Shown here one piece after another: positions 34,169-42,666 of a stretch of 64,000 nt of DNA. The notes below the pieces were generated by a model, which did no database searches, was not told where the DNA came from, and saw only the letters and a program-made list of their open reading frames with translations. Made by a program: the position numbers and the translations under genes. Location: positions 1-64,000 of the forward strand of contig CAMJGD010000003.1 of the NCBI GenBank assembly GCA_946405135.1, read 5' to 3'. This DNA comes from an uncultured Clostridiaceae bacterium. Lineage in GTDB: Bacteria > Bacillota > Clostridia > Clostridiales > Clostridiaceae. Every line of letters starts with the position of its first letter. Positions within the stretch are counted from its first letter, which is position 1.

Positions 34169-36169
34169 ATGAGTAAGGGAAGAAGCTTAAAAAAGGAAAT
34201 AACCCTATTGCTAATGCTAGTTTCTTTATTACCTATTATAGGGCTAGGTGTAGGAACTTTTTATACACTTAGCGGAAGTGTAAGAAGTGATTTTAATCTT
34301 ATAATACAAAATAGTCTAGGTAGAGTTAGCCAGGTGCTTATAGATAATTATAATGCAAATTCTACTACAGTGAATTACCTAACCTTAGACCCCAATGCTA
34401 GAAATATTTTTAAAGATGAAAGCAATAGAGAGGTATTTCATAAAGATTTAGAATCCTTTATGAGCTCAAGTCCTAATATAGCCAATGTTTATGTAGGCTT
34501 AGAAGATGGTTCTGTGATAATGGGATCCGGAGGAAAGGTTTCAGATGGATTTGATCCAAGGCAGAGAGAATGGTATAAAAAAGCTTTAGAAAGTTCAGAC
34601 AAAGCTATAATGGCAGATCCTTATAAAGATGCAGTCACAGGGGAAACTATAATAACCTTTGCTAAAACTGTAAAGGACTATAATGGTAAAACTATCGGTG
34701 TTTTAGGGATGGACGTAAAAGTTAAATATATTACTGATATTGTCAGCAAGGTAAATCTGGGGGAAAATGGATTTTCAGGAGTTATAAGTAGACAAGGTGT
34801 TATAATAGCACATAAAGATCCAAAGTTAATTGGAAAAACAGTAAAAGAAGAATCATGGATTGAAGATGCTATGAAATTGAATGATCTTCAGCCAAAAGTA
34901 ATGAAAATAGAGGATGAATCTTACATATTATTTAAAAGCACTGATAAAGAATCAGGATTGATTGCTTTAGGATTTGTTCCAGAAAAAGAAGTAGTGAATG
35001 TAGTTAAAGTTGCTATGTTAGTTCCAGGTATAGTATTTATAGTAGCTTTAGTCATAATAATAATTGCTTCTACTTTGTTTTCTTCAAATTTAGGAAAACC
35101 TATAAAGAAAATAGAGGCTGTACTAAATTCTGTTAAGAATGGAGATTTTACTAAAAAGGCAGAAACTAATAAAAGATATTGCAATGAAATGAATGGAATG
35201 ATACTTTCAGTCAATACAGTAATAGATGATATGGTACACCTTTTATCTGATGTTCAGCATACATCAGATAAGGTTAGAGATTCTTCAGAGACATTGTCTG
35301 TTATAACTACAGAGTCCAGCAAAGTAGGAGAAGAAGTTGCAAGAGCTGTACAGCAAATAGCAGAAGGGGCAACTAATCAGGCAGATGAACTAAATGAAAG
35401 TGTAGTTATAGCTACTAACTTAGGTAATGAAGTAAATAATTCTATAAAAAATTCAGATAAAATGTTAGATGCATCAAAACAGGTTAGAGAATCTACAGAT
35501 GAGGGTATGAAGGCTATACGTGAATTGAAAGAAAATTATATGAAAAATGAAGAAGCTAACCAAAAGGTATCAGAAAAAGTAAATATAGTTACTCAAAGAT
35601 CTAATGAGATAAGTACCATAACCGATACCATAAAAGCTATAACAGAACAGACCAATTTACTTGCTTTAAATGCTAGTATAGAAGCAGCTAGAGCCGGTGA
35701 AGCAGGAAGAGGATTTGCGGTAGTAGCTGAAGAAGTAAGAAAACTTGCGGAAGAATCCGTTAAATCAGCAGAAGAGATATCTGGGGTAGTTTCAGACATA
35801 AAGCAAAGTGTAAAAGAACTTTACGATCAAACACTAATCACTAAAGAATTAAATGATAAAACTAGTCAAAGCGTAGAAATAACCGATGAAAAATTTAATT
35901 ATATAGCAAATATGATAAATGAATTAGAAGAGGATATCGGAAAAGTAAGCGATGCTTTAAAAGAAATTAATAAAAATAAAGATGTAGTAATAAGTAATAT
36001 ATCAGAGGTGGCTACAGTATCAGAAGAAACAGCCGCTACTACTGAAGAGGTAAGTGCATCTTCAGAAGAACAGTCTTCCGCTTTACAGGAAATATCAGAA
36101 CAAGCACAGGCATTAAAAAATCATTCGGAGGGTCTTGATGATTTAGTGAAAAGATTTAAGATAAGATAA
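34169..36169 (+). CDS. Methyl-accepting chemotaxis protein with dCache sensor
   Basis: A 666-residue membrane chemoreceptor that signals to CheA/CheW. TM1 at about 11-32, an extracellular double Cache (dCache_1) domain at about 35-275 with [10 protein letters not shown] and [10 protein letters not shown] blocks typical of small-molecule binding, TM2 at about 283-305, HAMP at about 306-360, and the signalling domain with the hairpin tip [19 protein letters not shown] (about 494). The C-terminus has no CheR-tethering pentapeptide. TTGGAGG ribosome site. The ligand is unknown; dCache domains often bind amino acids. Chemotaxis proteins and flagella are not in the window. Confidence 0.94.
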   Translation: MSKGRSLKKEITLLLMLVSLLPIIGLGVGTFYTLSGSVRSDFNLIIQNSLGRVSQVLIDNYNANSTTVNYLTLDPNARNIFKDESNREVFHKDLESFMSSSPNIANVYVGLEDGSVIMGSGGKVSDGFDPRQREWYKKALESSDKAIMADPYKDAVTGETIITFAKTVKDYNGKTIGVLGMDVKVKYITDIVSKVNLGENGFSGVISRQGVIIAHKDPKLIGKTVKEESWIEDAMKLNDLQPKVMKIEDESYILFKSTDKESGLIALGFVPEKEVVNVVKVAMLVPGIVFIVALVIIIIASTLFSSNLGKPIKKIEAVLNSVKNGDFTKKAETNKRYCNEMNGMILSVNTVIDDMVHLLSDVQHTSDKVRDSSETLSVITTESSKVGEEVARAVQQIAEGATNQADELNESVVIATNLGNEVNNSIKNSDKMLDASKQVRESTDEGMKAIRELKENYMKNEEANQKVSEKVNIVTQRSNEISTITDTIKAITEQTNLLALNASIEAARAGEAGRGFAVVAEEVRKLAEESVKSAEEISGVVSDIKQSVKELYDQTLITKELNDKTSQSVEITDEKFNYIANMINELEEDIGKVSDALKEINKNKDVVISNISEVATVSEETAATTEEVSASSEEQSSALQEISEQAQALKNHSEGLDDLVKRFKIR

Positions 36170-36187
36170 ATAAGTTTTATTTATATA

Positions 36188-36268
36188 GGTAAGAAGTAAG
36201 AGGTAAGAGGTAAGAGGTAAGAGTTGAGAGGTATAAAATAACCTCTTACTCATTCACTCTTACCTCTT
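36188..36268. repeat. Heptamer tandem repeat with inverted counterpart
   Basis: AGGTAAG is repeated in about six imperfect copies at 36188-36231, and complementary CTCTTAC/CTCTTACC runs follow at 36243-36268, ending at a short T-tract. It can fold as a hairpin between the convergent chemoreceptor and dipeptidase genes. A related tract lies at 40955-40990. Confidence 0.6.
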
Positions 36269-37108
36269 TTAATTTTCCTCTTTAAGAAAAGCTTCAAGAG
36301 GTATATTAAGTATAGGATATTTATTAGAATCTTCATCATCATAGTGCCACCACTCTGTTTCTATGGTAGTGAAACCATGCTTTTTCATAACTTCTGTCAG
36401 CAAAATAAGATTATTTTTTGCAGCTTCTGAAATATTAGCATTGTCTCTATGAGCACTGGTATTAAATTGGTCAAAACCTGTAGGCATTTCTAATTCATTT
36501 CCTTTTGAGTCTACCAAGGTTATGTCCACAGCAGTTCCACGATTGTGCCTAGAGCCATTCACATAAGGACTTGCTATATATCTTCTATCTTTTACTATAC
36601 TCCAAAAGTATTTTTGAACATCTGCAGGTCTATAACCATCCCATATCTTTATTTTGTATCCTAGAGCTTTAAATTCATCATTTGCTGCTATAAGCTTACT
36701 TAAAGTGTTTTTTTGAAGGGCACATACATTGGTTTTATAGACAGGTTTACCAGTAAAATTGTTTTCAGTAGCATATCTTAAATCTATAACAAAACTATTA
36801 TCATAATTAGAAACTACTACAAGTCCATTAATTTCTTTTGAATAGTCTATAGACTTTTTAGAATCACTATCTTCTTTTTTCCCTTTTACTTTTGTTACCC
36901 TAGTAACTGTATCCTTGTTGCTATTTGATTTATTATTATCTTTACCATCATTCAGCGTTGCATTAGTGGATAAAACCTTATTTAAGTTGGAGTTTATGCC
37001 AATATTATTATTTACACATGCTTTTCCTATGTAGTGTCCAAGGGCATAACCTCCAAGAGTCAGTATTAATAATAACAAAGTAATTCCTGCTATTTTTTTT
37101 GCTTTCAT
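36269..37108 (-). CDS. VanX-like D-Ala-D-Ala dipeptidase, membrane anchored
   Basis: A zinc dipeptidase of the M15D family that cleaves D-Ala-D-Ala. 279 residues from the preferred Met: a hydrophobic anchor (about 6-24), a Lys/Ser/Asp-rich linker (about 45-88) and the catalytic domain with IWDGYRPADVQ, SRHNRGTAVDITL (zinc His188, Asp195) and TEWWH (Glu252, zinc His255). There are no vanH, vanA or vanRS genes nearby, so this is a wall-recycling enzyme rather than glycopeptide resistance. The start is uncertain: an in-frame TTG lies 33 bp further upstream and the AAGGAGG site is too far from either. Confidence 0.88.
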   Translation of the reverse strand: MKAKKIAGITLLLLILTLGGYALGHYIGKACVNNNIGINSNLNKVLSTNATLNDGKDNNKSNSNKDTVTRVTKVKGKKEDSDSKKSIDYSKEINGLVVVSNYDNSFVIDLRYATENNFTGKPVYKTNVCALQKNTLSKLIAANDEFKALGYKIKIWDGYRPADVQKYFWSIVKDRRYIASPYVNGSRHNRGTAVDITLVDSKGNELEMPTGFDQFNTSAHRDNANISEAAKNNLILLTEVMKKHGFTTIETEWWHYDDEDSNKYPILNIPLEAFLKEEN

Positions 37109-37347
37109 AGTACAAAATAAGCAATTTCCTTTACGGATCAAGGAAAAAGCTTTAAAACCTCCTTAAACTTTTATTATGCTAATTATTCTTTGCTTTCCTT
37201 GCTGCAAGATATATGAAATACTATAATATAAGCATAGTAAGGAAATAGTAAACCATATATAAATAGTTGCTTCAATAATATATATATTACAAAAAAATAT
37301 TAAATGCAACACATTTTAGAGGATAAAAAGGATTTTGGGGAGTATTT

Positions 37348-39774
37348 ATGTGTAAAGATGTTGAAAAGCAGTCAGAAAGTAAGGCAAAGCTGGATAATGG
37401 AGATACAACGAATAAGAGTATATTAAGCAATGAAAAGATAAAAATTTCTGTTAGAGAGCTTGTAGAATTTGTTCTTAGAAAAGGTGATTTAGATAACAGA
37501 TTCATGGGTACTGGCAGAGCACAGCAGGGAACTGCAGCTCATAAAAAACTACAGAAATCCAATGAAGCAGTATTCTATAAATATGAAAAAGAATATGTTT
37601 TAACCCATAGTGTTTATTATGATGAATTTACCATAGAGATAGAAGGAAGAGCTGATGGCATAATCACTAATGAAGATGGAACTATAGTTGTAGATGAGAT
37701 AAAGACTACCACTAGAGATTTATCTTATATTGATGAAGACTATAATGAGCTTCACTGGGCTCAGGCTAAGTGTTATGGTTATATATATTCTTATGATAAC
37801 CACCTAGATAATATAGATATACAGTTAAGCTATTATGAACTTACCACTGAACAGATAAAGAGCTTTAAAAACACCTATACTCAAAAAGAGTTAGAAAGCT
37901 ACTTTTTTTCATTAATAGAAATGTACTATTCTTGGGCAAAGCAGCAATTCCATTGGAGGAAAATCAGGGACAGTTCTATCAAAAATACCTCTTTCCCTTT
38001 TCAAACTTATAGAAAAGGTCAAAGAAAGTTGGCTGTGGTCGTTTATAAAACCATAGAAGAAGGTAAAAAATTATTTGTTCAAGCACCTACAGGCATCGGT
38101 AAAACTATATCTACTGTTTTTCCAACAGTAAAGGGCATGGGGGAAGGATTGGTATCAAAAATATTTTATCTTACAGCAAAAACTGTTACAAGGACTGTAG
38201 CAGAAGAGGCCTTTAACGGATTGAGAGAAAATGGTCTCCAAATAAGGACTATAACACTTACAGCTAAAGAAAAGATATGCTTTAATAAGGAAGCAGGCTG
38301 TAACCCAGAGCAGTGCTCTTTTGCTAAGGGACACTATGATAGAGTTAATGAAGCTATAAAAGCATTAATAGCTTGCGAGCAAAATATAACAAGGGAAGTA
38401 GTAGAAAAATATGCTTTAGAATTTAATGTTTGTCCCTTCGAGTTTTCTCTAGACTTGGCATTGATATGTGATGCAGTAATCTGTGACTATAATTATGCCT
38501 TTGACCCTTCTGCTTCACTTAAAAGGTTTTTTGAAGAAAAAGAAGGAGGAAAATCTAGGAATAGTACTGATGATGCAGGGTTTGTTTTTCTTATAGATGA
38601 GGCTCATAATCTGGTGGATAGGGCAAGAGAAATGTTTTCTGCAGAACTTATAAAAAGTCAGGTTTTAAGCTGCAAGAAGCTTATGAAAGGAAAGATGCAG
38701 AATCTTTATAACGATCTAGATAAGATTAATGCTTATTTTATAAATTTAAGACATAAGTTAGAAAGCGAAAATTTAAAATGTCATATATCAGCAGAACCTC
38801 AAGATAAGTTATATCCATTAATTAGAATGTTTTTAAAAGATGCAGAAGAATATTTGACTAAAAGTTCCGGTACAGAAGGATATGAGGAAATTTTAGATTT
38901 TTACTTTAAATGCAGAGCATTTATTAATATATCTGAAATGTATAATGATAGTTATGTAACTTATATAGACTCTGAAAATAAAGATATAAAAATAAAGCTA
39001 TTTTGTGTAGATCCATCAAGTATATTAAAAGAAAACATGAAAAAGTCAAAATCTGCTGTACTATTTTCCGCCACTTTAACTCCTATGAATTACTTTAAGG
39101 AAGTACTGGGAGGAGAAGATAGGGATTATAGGATGAGACTTCCTTCACCTTTTGATAAGAATAATCTTAAGGTAAGCATAGCTCACGACGTATCTACAAG
39201 GTATATACACAGAGAATACAGCTATGAAGCTATTTCAGCTTATATAGAAGATTTTATAAAATTTAAAAAGGGAAATTACATTGTATTTTTTCCATCTTAT
39301 GCTTATATGAATAAGGTTTATGATGTCTTAAAAGAGAAACTTGATAAACATGAAGAAAATGGTGAAGGTTCTATAGAAATATCCATTCAAAATGGTATTA
39401 TGAGTGAAAAAGAGAAAGAAGAATTTCTAAAAAGATTTGATGAAAATAATGAAAGTACATTTTTAGCTTTTGCTGTGTTAGGTGGAGTTTTTTCAGAAGG
39501 TATAGACTTAAAAGGAGATAGGCTGATAGGTGCTGTAATAGTAGGAGTTGGTCTTCCTCAAATATGTATTGAAAGAGACATAATAAAGGATTACTATGAT
39601 AAAAAATTTAGAAGAGGCTATGAGTATGCTTACATGTATCCTGGTATGAACAAAGTACTTCAAGCAGCAGGAAGAGTTATAAGAACTGAAGAAGATAAAG
39701 GCAGTATACTTTTAATAGATGAGAGATATAATACTCAGGCTTACAAAAGGCTGTTTCCTATGGAATGGCTTTAA
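37348..39774 (+). CDS. PD-(D/E)XK nuclease fused to an XPD/DinG-like Fe-S helicase
   Basis: 808 residues. The N-terminal third (about 30-170) is a Cas4/RecB-type PD-(D/E)XK nuclease: EGRADGII followed by VVDEIKTT supplies the D and ExK residues. The rest is an SF2 DNA helicase: Walker A in QAPTGIGKT (about 248-256), a four-Cys iron-sulfur region (CFNK, GCNPEQC, NVCPFEF), the DEAH box LIDEAHNL and motif VI AGRVIRTEED. The helicase opens duplex DNA 5'-3' in relatives. The two domains in one chain suggest end processing coupled to unwinding, for example in repair. GGGGAG ribosome site. No CRISPR or restriction genes are near. Confidence 0.88.
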   Translation: MCKDVEKQSESKAKLDNGDTTNKSILSNEKIKISVRELVEFVLRKGDLDNRFMGTGRAQQGTAAHKKLQKSNEAVFYKYEKEYVLTHSVYYDEFTIEIEGRADGIITNEDGTIVVDEIKTTTRDLSYIDEDYNELHWAQAKCYGYIYSYDNHLDNIDIQLSYYELTTEQIKSFKNTYTQKELESYFFSLIEMYYSWAKQQFHWRKIRDSSIKNTSFPFQTYRKGQRKLAVVVYKTIEEGKKLFVQAPTGIGKTISTVFPTVKGMGEGLVSKIFYLTAKTVTRTVAEEAFNGLRENGLQIRTITLTAKEKICFNKEAGCNPEQCSFAKGHYDRVNEAIKALIACEQNITREVVEKYALEFNVCPFEFSLDLALICDAVICDYNYAFDPSASLKRFFEEKEGGKSRNSTDDAGFVFLIDEAHNLVDRAREMFSAELIKSQVLSCKKLMKGKMQNLYNDLDKINAYFINLRHKLESENLKCHISAEPQDKLYPLIRMFLKDAEEYLTKSSGTEGYEEILDFYFKCRAFINISEMYNDSYVTYIDSENKDIKIKLFCVDPSSILKENMKKSKSAVLFSATLTPMNYFKEVLGGEDRDYRMRLPSPFDKNNLKVSIAHDVSTRYIHREYSYEAISAYIEDFIKFKKGNYIVFFPSYAYMNKVYDVLKEKLDKHEENGEGSIEISIQNGIMSEKEKEEFLKRFDENNESTFLAFAVLGGVFSEGIDLKGDRLIGAVIVGVGLPQICIERDIIKDYYDKKFRRGYEYAYMYPGMNKVLQAAGRVIRTEEDKGSILLIDERYNTQAYKRLFPMEWL

Positions 39775-39782
39775 AAGATATA

Positions 39783-39862
39783 GAGGCTGTTGCACTAAGA
39801 GTAAATACTACAGCATATTGATCTGAATATATTGTATGTAAATTTCTTAATGCAGCAGCCTC
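39783..39862. terminator. Long hairpin between convergent genes
   Basis: GAGGCTGTTGCACTAAGAG (39783-39801) pairs with TTCTTAATGCAGCAGCCTC (39844-39862) with some mismatches around a 42-nt loop, just after the helicase gene. Confidence 0.55.
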
Positions 39863-39874
39863 ATATTATATGTG

Positions 39875-40750
39875 CTAGTTTATAGTTATATTAAAGCTGC
39901 AGCTAAATTCATCGTTGGCATTTAGTTTTAGAGTACCTTCTCTGTGTCTGAAATCACCTTGGAAATCTTCATATTCACCATGACCAAACCAAGGTTCTAT
40001 ACATACAAAGGGTGCTCCATTGGATTTAGACCATAGTCCTAAATAAGGGAAACCATTAAAATCAAATTTCACTGAAGGAGTACTCTTTTTACTTTTTATG
40101 TAAATGGTTTTAGATTTTAGGTTATGAAATACTAAAGCATCTTCTTTAAATAATTCAGTTTTTAAAGGGATTATATTAGAATTTTTTAAAAAAGCTTTGG
40201 ACTCTCTTTTAAAATAACCTTCTTGTGATAGTGTCATTATATCTGCATTTTCATTTTCTTCAAACTGAAAATAGCAATCTTCCATGGTTTCACCAGGTAC
40301 TATAGGACAGTTAAAAGCAGGATGTCCACCTATAGAAAAGAATATTTCTTTATCATCTAGATTGGTAACTATGTATTGAACTTTTAAGGAATTCCCCTTT
40401 AACATATATTTAATTTGAAGATTAAACTTATAAGGATAAACTTTTAAAGTATCTTCGGAATATTTAAGCTGGAATATAGCTTCATTTTTATTTTCTGAAA
40501 TCAGTTGAAATTCAGAATGCCTTCCAAATCCATGCTTTACCAAATGAAATATATTATCCTCAATTCTATACTCATCATTTCTTACATTTCCCACTATAGG
40601 AAATAGTATAGGAGATTGTCCGCTCCAATATTTGCTGTCACCGGACCAAAGATAATCTATATTATTATCCTTATTCTTGATTCTGCAAAGTTCAGCACCT
40701 TTAGATTTAATTTCTACATACAATACATCATTTTCAAGTTGATGAATCAT
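39875..40750 (-). CDS. Aldose 1-epimerase family protein (LacX-like)
   Basis: A 291-residue galactose-mutarotase-fold protein that interconverts sugar anomers or acts on hexose-6-phosphates. Typical pieces are GAELCRIKNKDNNIDYLWSGD near the N-terminus, SPILFPIVGN, KHGFGR (catalytic His), GGHPAFNCP (second His), and CIEPWFGH (catalytic Glu region). AAGGAAGGATAA precedes the ATG. LacX homologues usually stand alone, as here. Sugar substrate unknown; the PTS at 22 kb is a possible but unproven partner. Confidence 0.9.
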   Translation of the reverse strand: MIHQLENDVLYVEIKSKGAELCRIKNKDNNIDYLWSGDSKYWSGQSPILFPIVGNVRNDEYRIEDNIFHLVKHGFGRHSEFQLISENKNEAIFQLKYSEDTLKVYPYKFNLQIKYMLKGNSLKVQYIVTNLDDKEIFFSIGGHPAFNCPIVPGETMEDCYFQFEENENADIMTLSQEGYFKRESKAFLKNSNIIPLKTELFKEDALVFHNLKSKTIYIKSKKSTPSVKFDFNGFPYLGLWSKSNGAPFVCIEPWFGHGEYEDFQGDFRHREGTLKLNANDEFSCSFNITIN

Positions 40751-41199
40751 TTTATCCTTCCTTTCTTTATTAAAATGTAAGTTTAGATCAATTTATCGTA
40801 AACTTACACATGATTATAGTATATTATAGCATAATCTTAACAGCTTATATTATATGAAAAATTTCATAAATTCAGTTGATTTTTATAAAATAAAACAAAT
40901 CTTATTATTTTTATTTATTAAAATTTTTCGTAGCAAAACGAAGAAAAAACCCGTCACTCTTACCCTTTACCTATTATCTCTTACCTCTTAACTTATATGT
41001 AACCTTTGTGTAATATTTACATAAATACTTATATTTTAAATGAAGTATAATTAAAATAGTTAGTGGTTCATAATGCACTAAACAAAGAATTTCCCATAAT
41101 ATAGAGTAGAGCACTTTTACGTATAATAAAATTCACATAGAACTAAATTTTTATTAAATCATATTTAACTCTGGTAATCATCAAAAAGGGGGAAAAGAT
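40751..41199. other. Divergent AT-rich intergenic region
   Basis: 449 bp between the divergent aldose epimerase and the deacetylase. No ORF. The only structure is the heptamer tract at 40955-40990. Promoters for both genes are expected but cannot be singled out. Confidence 0.5.
40955..40990. repeat. Heptamer tract related to the 36.2 kb repeat
   Basis: CACTCTTACCCTTTACC and ATCTCTTACCTCTTA show the same CTCTTACC unit as the tract at 36.2 kb, in the opposite orientation to its AGGTAAG half. Confidence 0.5.
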
Positions 41200-42432
41200 A
41201 TGAGAAAAGGGAGGACAAGCAAAAATATTAATAAGGATAAGGTATTGGTATTTATTCTAGCATTTATATTGATTTTTATTGTTATAGCTTTTAAAAATGT
41301 TATTTATAAAAATATTAAAGTTTCTACCAATACAGTTAAAGTAGATGCAGACATAAAAAAAGAGCAGTATAAAAAGGATGAAGAGGCTAAGAATAAGCAG
41401 AAAGATGAGGAAAAGAAGGAAGAAACTAAAGAACAAGCTAAAGATAATACTCCGAAAGTTAAGATGGTACCTTTTAAAGGTAAAGTGGAGCATATATTTT
41501 TTCATCCTCTCATTGCTTATCCTGAACAGGCTTTTGATGGGGACAATAAGGCTGAAGATTTTGATGATTGGTTTATAACAGTTTCAGAATTTAACAAGAT
41601 AGTAGAGTCATTGTATAGCAAAAACTTTATCCTAGTAGATATAAACTCACTTTATGAGGAAACAGAGCAAAATGGCAGAAAGATTTTACAAAGAAAAGAA
41701 ATAATGATACCAGAAGGAAAAAAACCTCTTATAATATCTGTAGATGATTTAAATTATTATAAATATATGATAGGGGATGGAACTGTTCATAAGTTAATGC
41801 TTGACGATAATGGAGATATAGTAACTTACTCCATAAATTCCAAGGGGGGTAAAGTAATAGCAAAAGACAACGAAATAATACCTATACTAGATGAATTTAT
41901 AAAGGTGCATCCTGACTTTTCATTAAACGGTGCTAAAGGAACTATAGCCCTTACAGGATACGAGGGTATACTAGGATATAGGACAGATTTTGATTCTAAA
42001 AACTATGAAAAAGAGAGAGAAGAAGCAGCAAAGGTTGTAAAAAGGCTTAAAGAAACAGGATGGAACTTTGCCTCTCATAGTTATGGGCATCATAATCATA
42101 ATAGTATAACCATTGAAAAACTAAAAAAAGATAACAACAAGTGGAAAAAAGAAGTGGAGAGTCTTATAGGTAAAACTCAAGTTTATATATTTCCCTTTGG
42201 AGAAGGTCCTAAATATAGTGAAAGCAAGTTTAAGTATTTGCAGGATGAAGGATTTAAAATATTTTGTTATGTAGGTCAGTCCTCCTATGAAAATATACTA
42301 AAAGACATGGATGCAGTAGTCACAGATAGAAGACATGTAGATGGTATATCTTTAAGACATCAGAAAAAAGGATTTTTAGATTTATATGATTCTGATGAAG
42401 TTATCGATTTGAAAGTTAGGCCTAAAAGATGA
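41200..42432 (+). CDS. Membrane-anchored polysaccharide deacetylase-like protein
   Basis: 410 residues: N-terminal membrane anchor (about 12-34), a Lys/Glu-rich linker (about 50-85) and a NodB-like barrel. The metal-site motif 1 is SVDDLNY in place of TFDDGY, retaining the two Asp residues. The HxxxH motif appears as SHSYGHH. An insert of about 90 residues, including an ITYS/NSKGGK loop, sits between them. Predicted to work outside the cell on an N-acetylated glycan, but the unusual motif 1 leaves room for altered activity. GGGGGAAAAG ribosome site. Followed by a terminator. Confidence 0.8.
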   Translation: MRKGRTSKNINKDKVLVFILAFILIFIVIAFKNVIYKNIKVSTNTVKVDADIKKEQYKKDEEAKNKQKDEEKKEETKEQAKDNTPKVKMVPFKGKVEHIFFHPLIAYPEQAFDGDNKAEDFDDWFITVSEFNKIVESLYSKNFILVDINSLYEETEQNGRKILQRKEIMIPEGKKPLIISVDDLNYYKYMIGDGTVHKLMLDDNGDIVTYSINSKGGKVIAKDNEIIPILDEFIKVHPDFSLNGAKGTIALTGYEGILGYRTDFDSKNYEKEREEAAKVVKRLKETGWNFASHSYGHHNHNSITIEKLKKDNNKWKKEVESLIGKTQVYIFPFGEGPKYSESKFKYLQDEGFKIFCYVGQSSYENILKDMDAVVTDRRHVDGISLRHQKKGFLDLYDSDEVIDLKVRPKR

Positions 42433-42497
42433 CATAAAAAGTCATTATATATAAAAAACTCACAACTAAACCTAAAAAACGCAACACATCACTATTT

Positions 42498-42534
42498 TAA
42501 GGCAGCTTTTTACAAAAAGCTGTCTTGTTTTTGT
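42498..42534 (+). terminator. Terminator after the second deacetylase
   Basis: AAGGCAGCTTTT pairs with AAAAGCTGTCTT around a short loop, followed by GTTTTTG. Confidence 0.8.
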
Positions 42535-42666
42535 AATTATGTAATAATTTCAATTAAACATATTCATATTTTTACATAATTATGTTACCATATTAAGTAA
42601 TGAAAAAAATAATAGGATATTTATACGCAGGATATGTCTAAAATTTACTAAAGAAAGATTAAGGAG

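Noticed and set aside
36269..37108. Vancomycin resistance gene
   Set aside because: No vanH, vanA/B or vanRS neighbours. An extracellular anchor is present. VanX-like enzymes are common in non-resistant clostridia.
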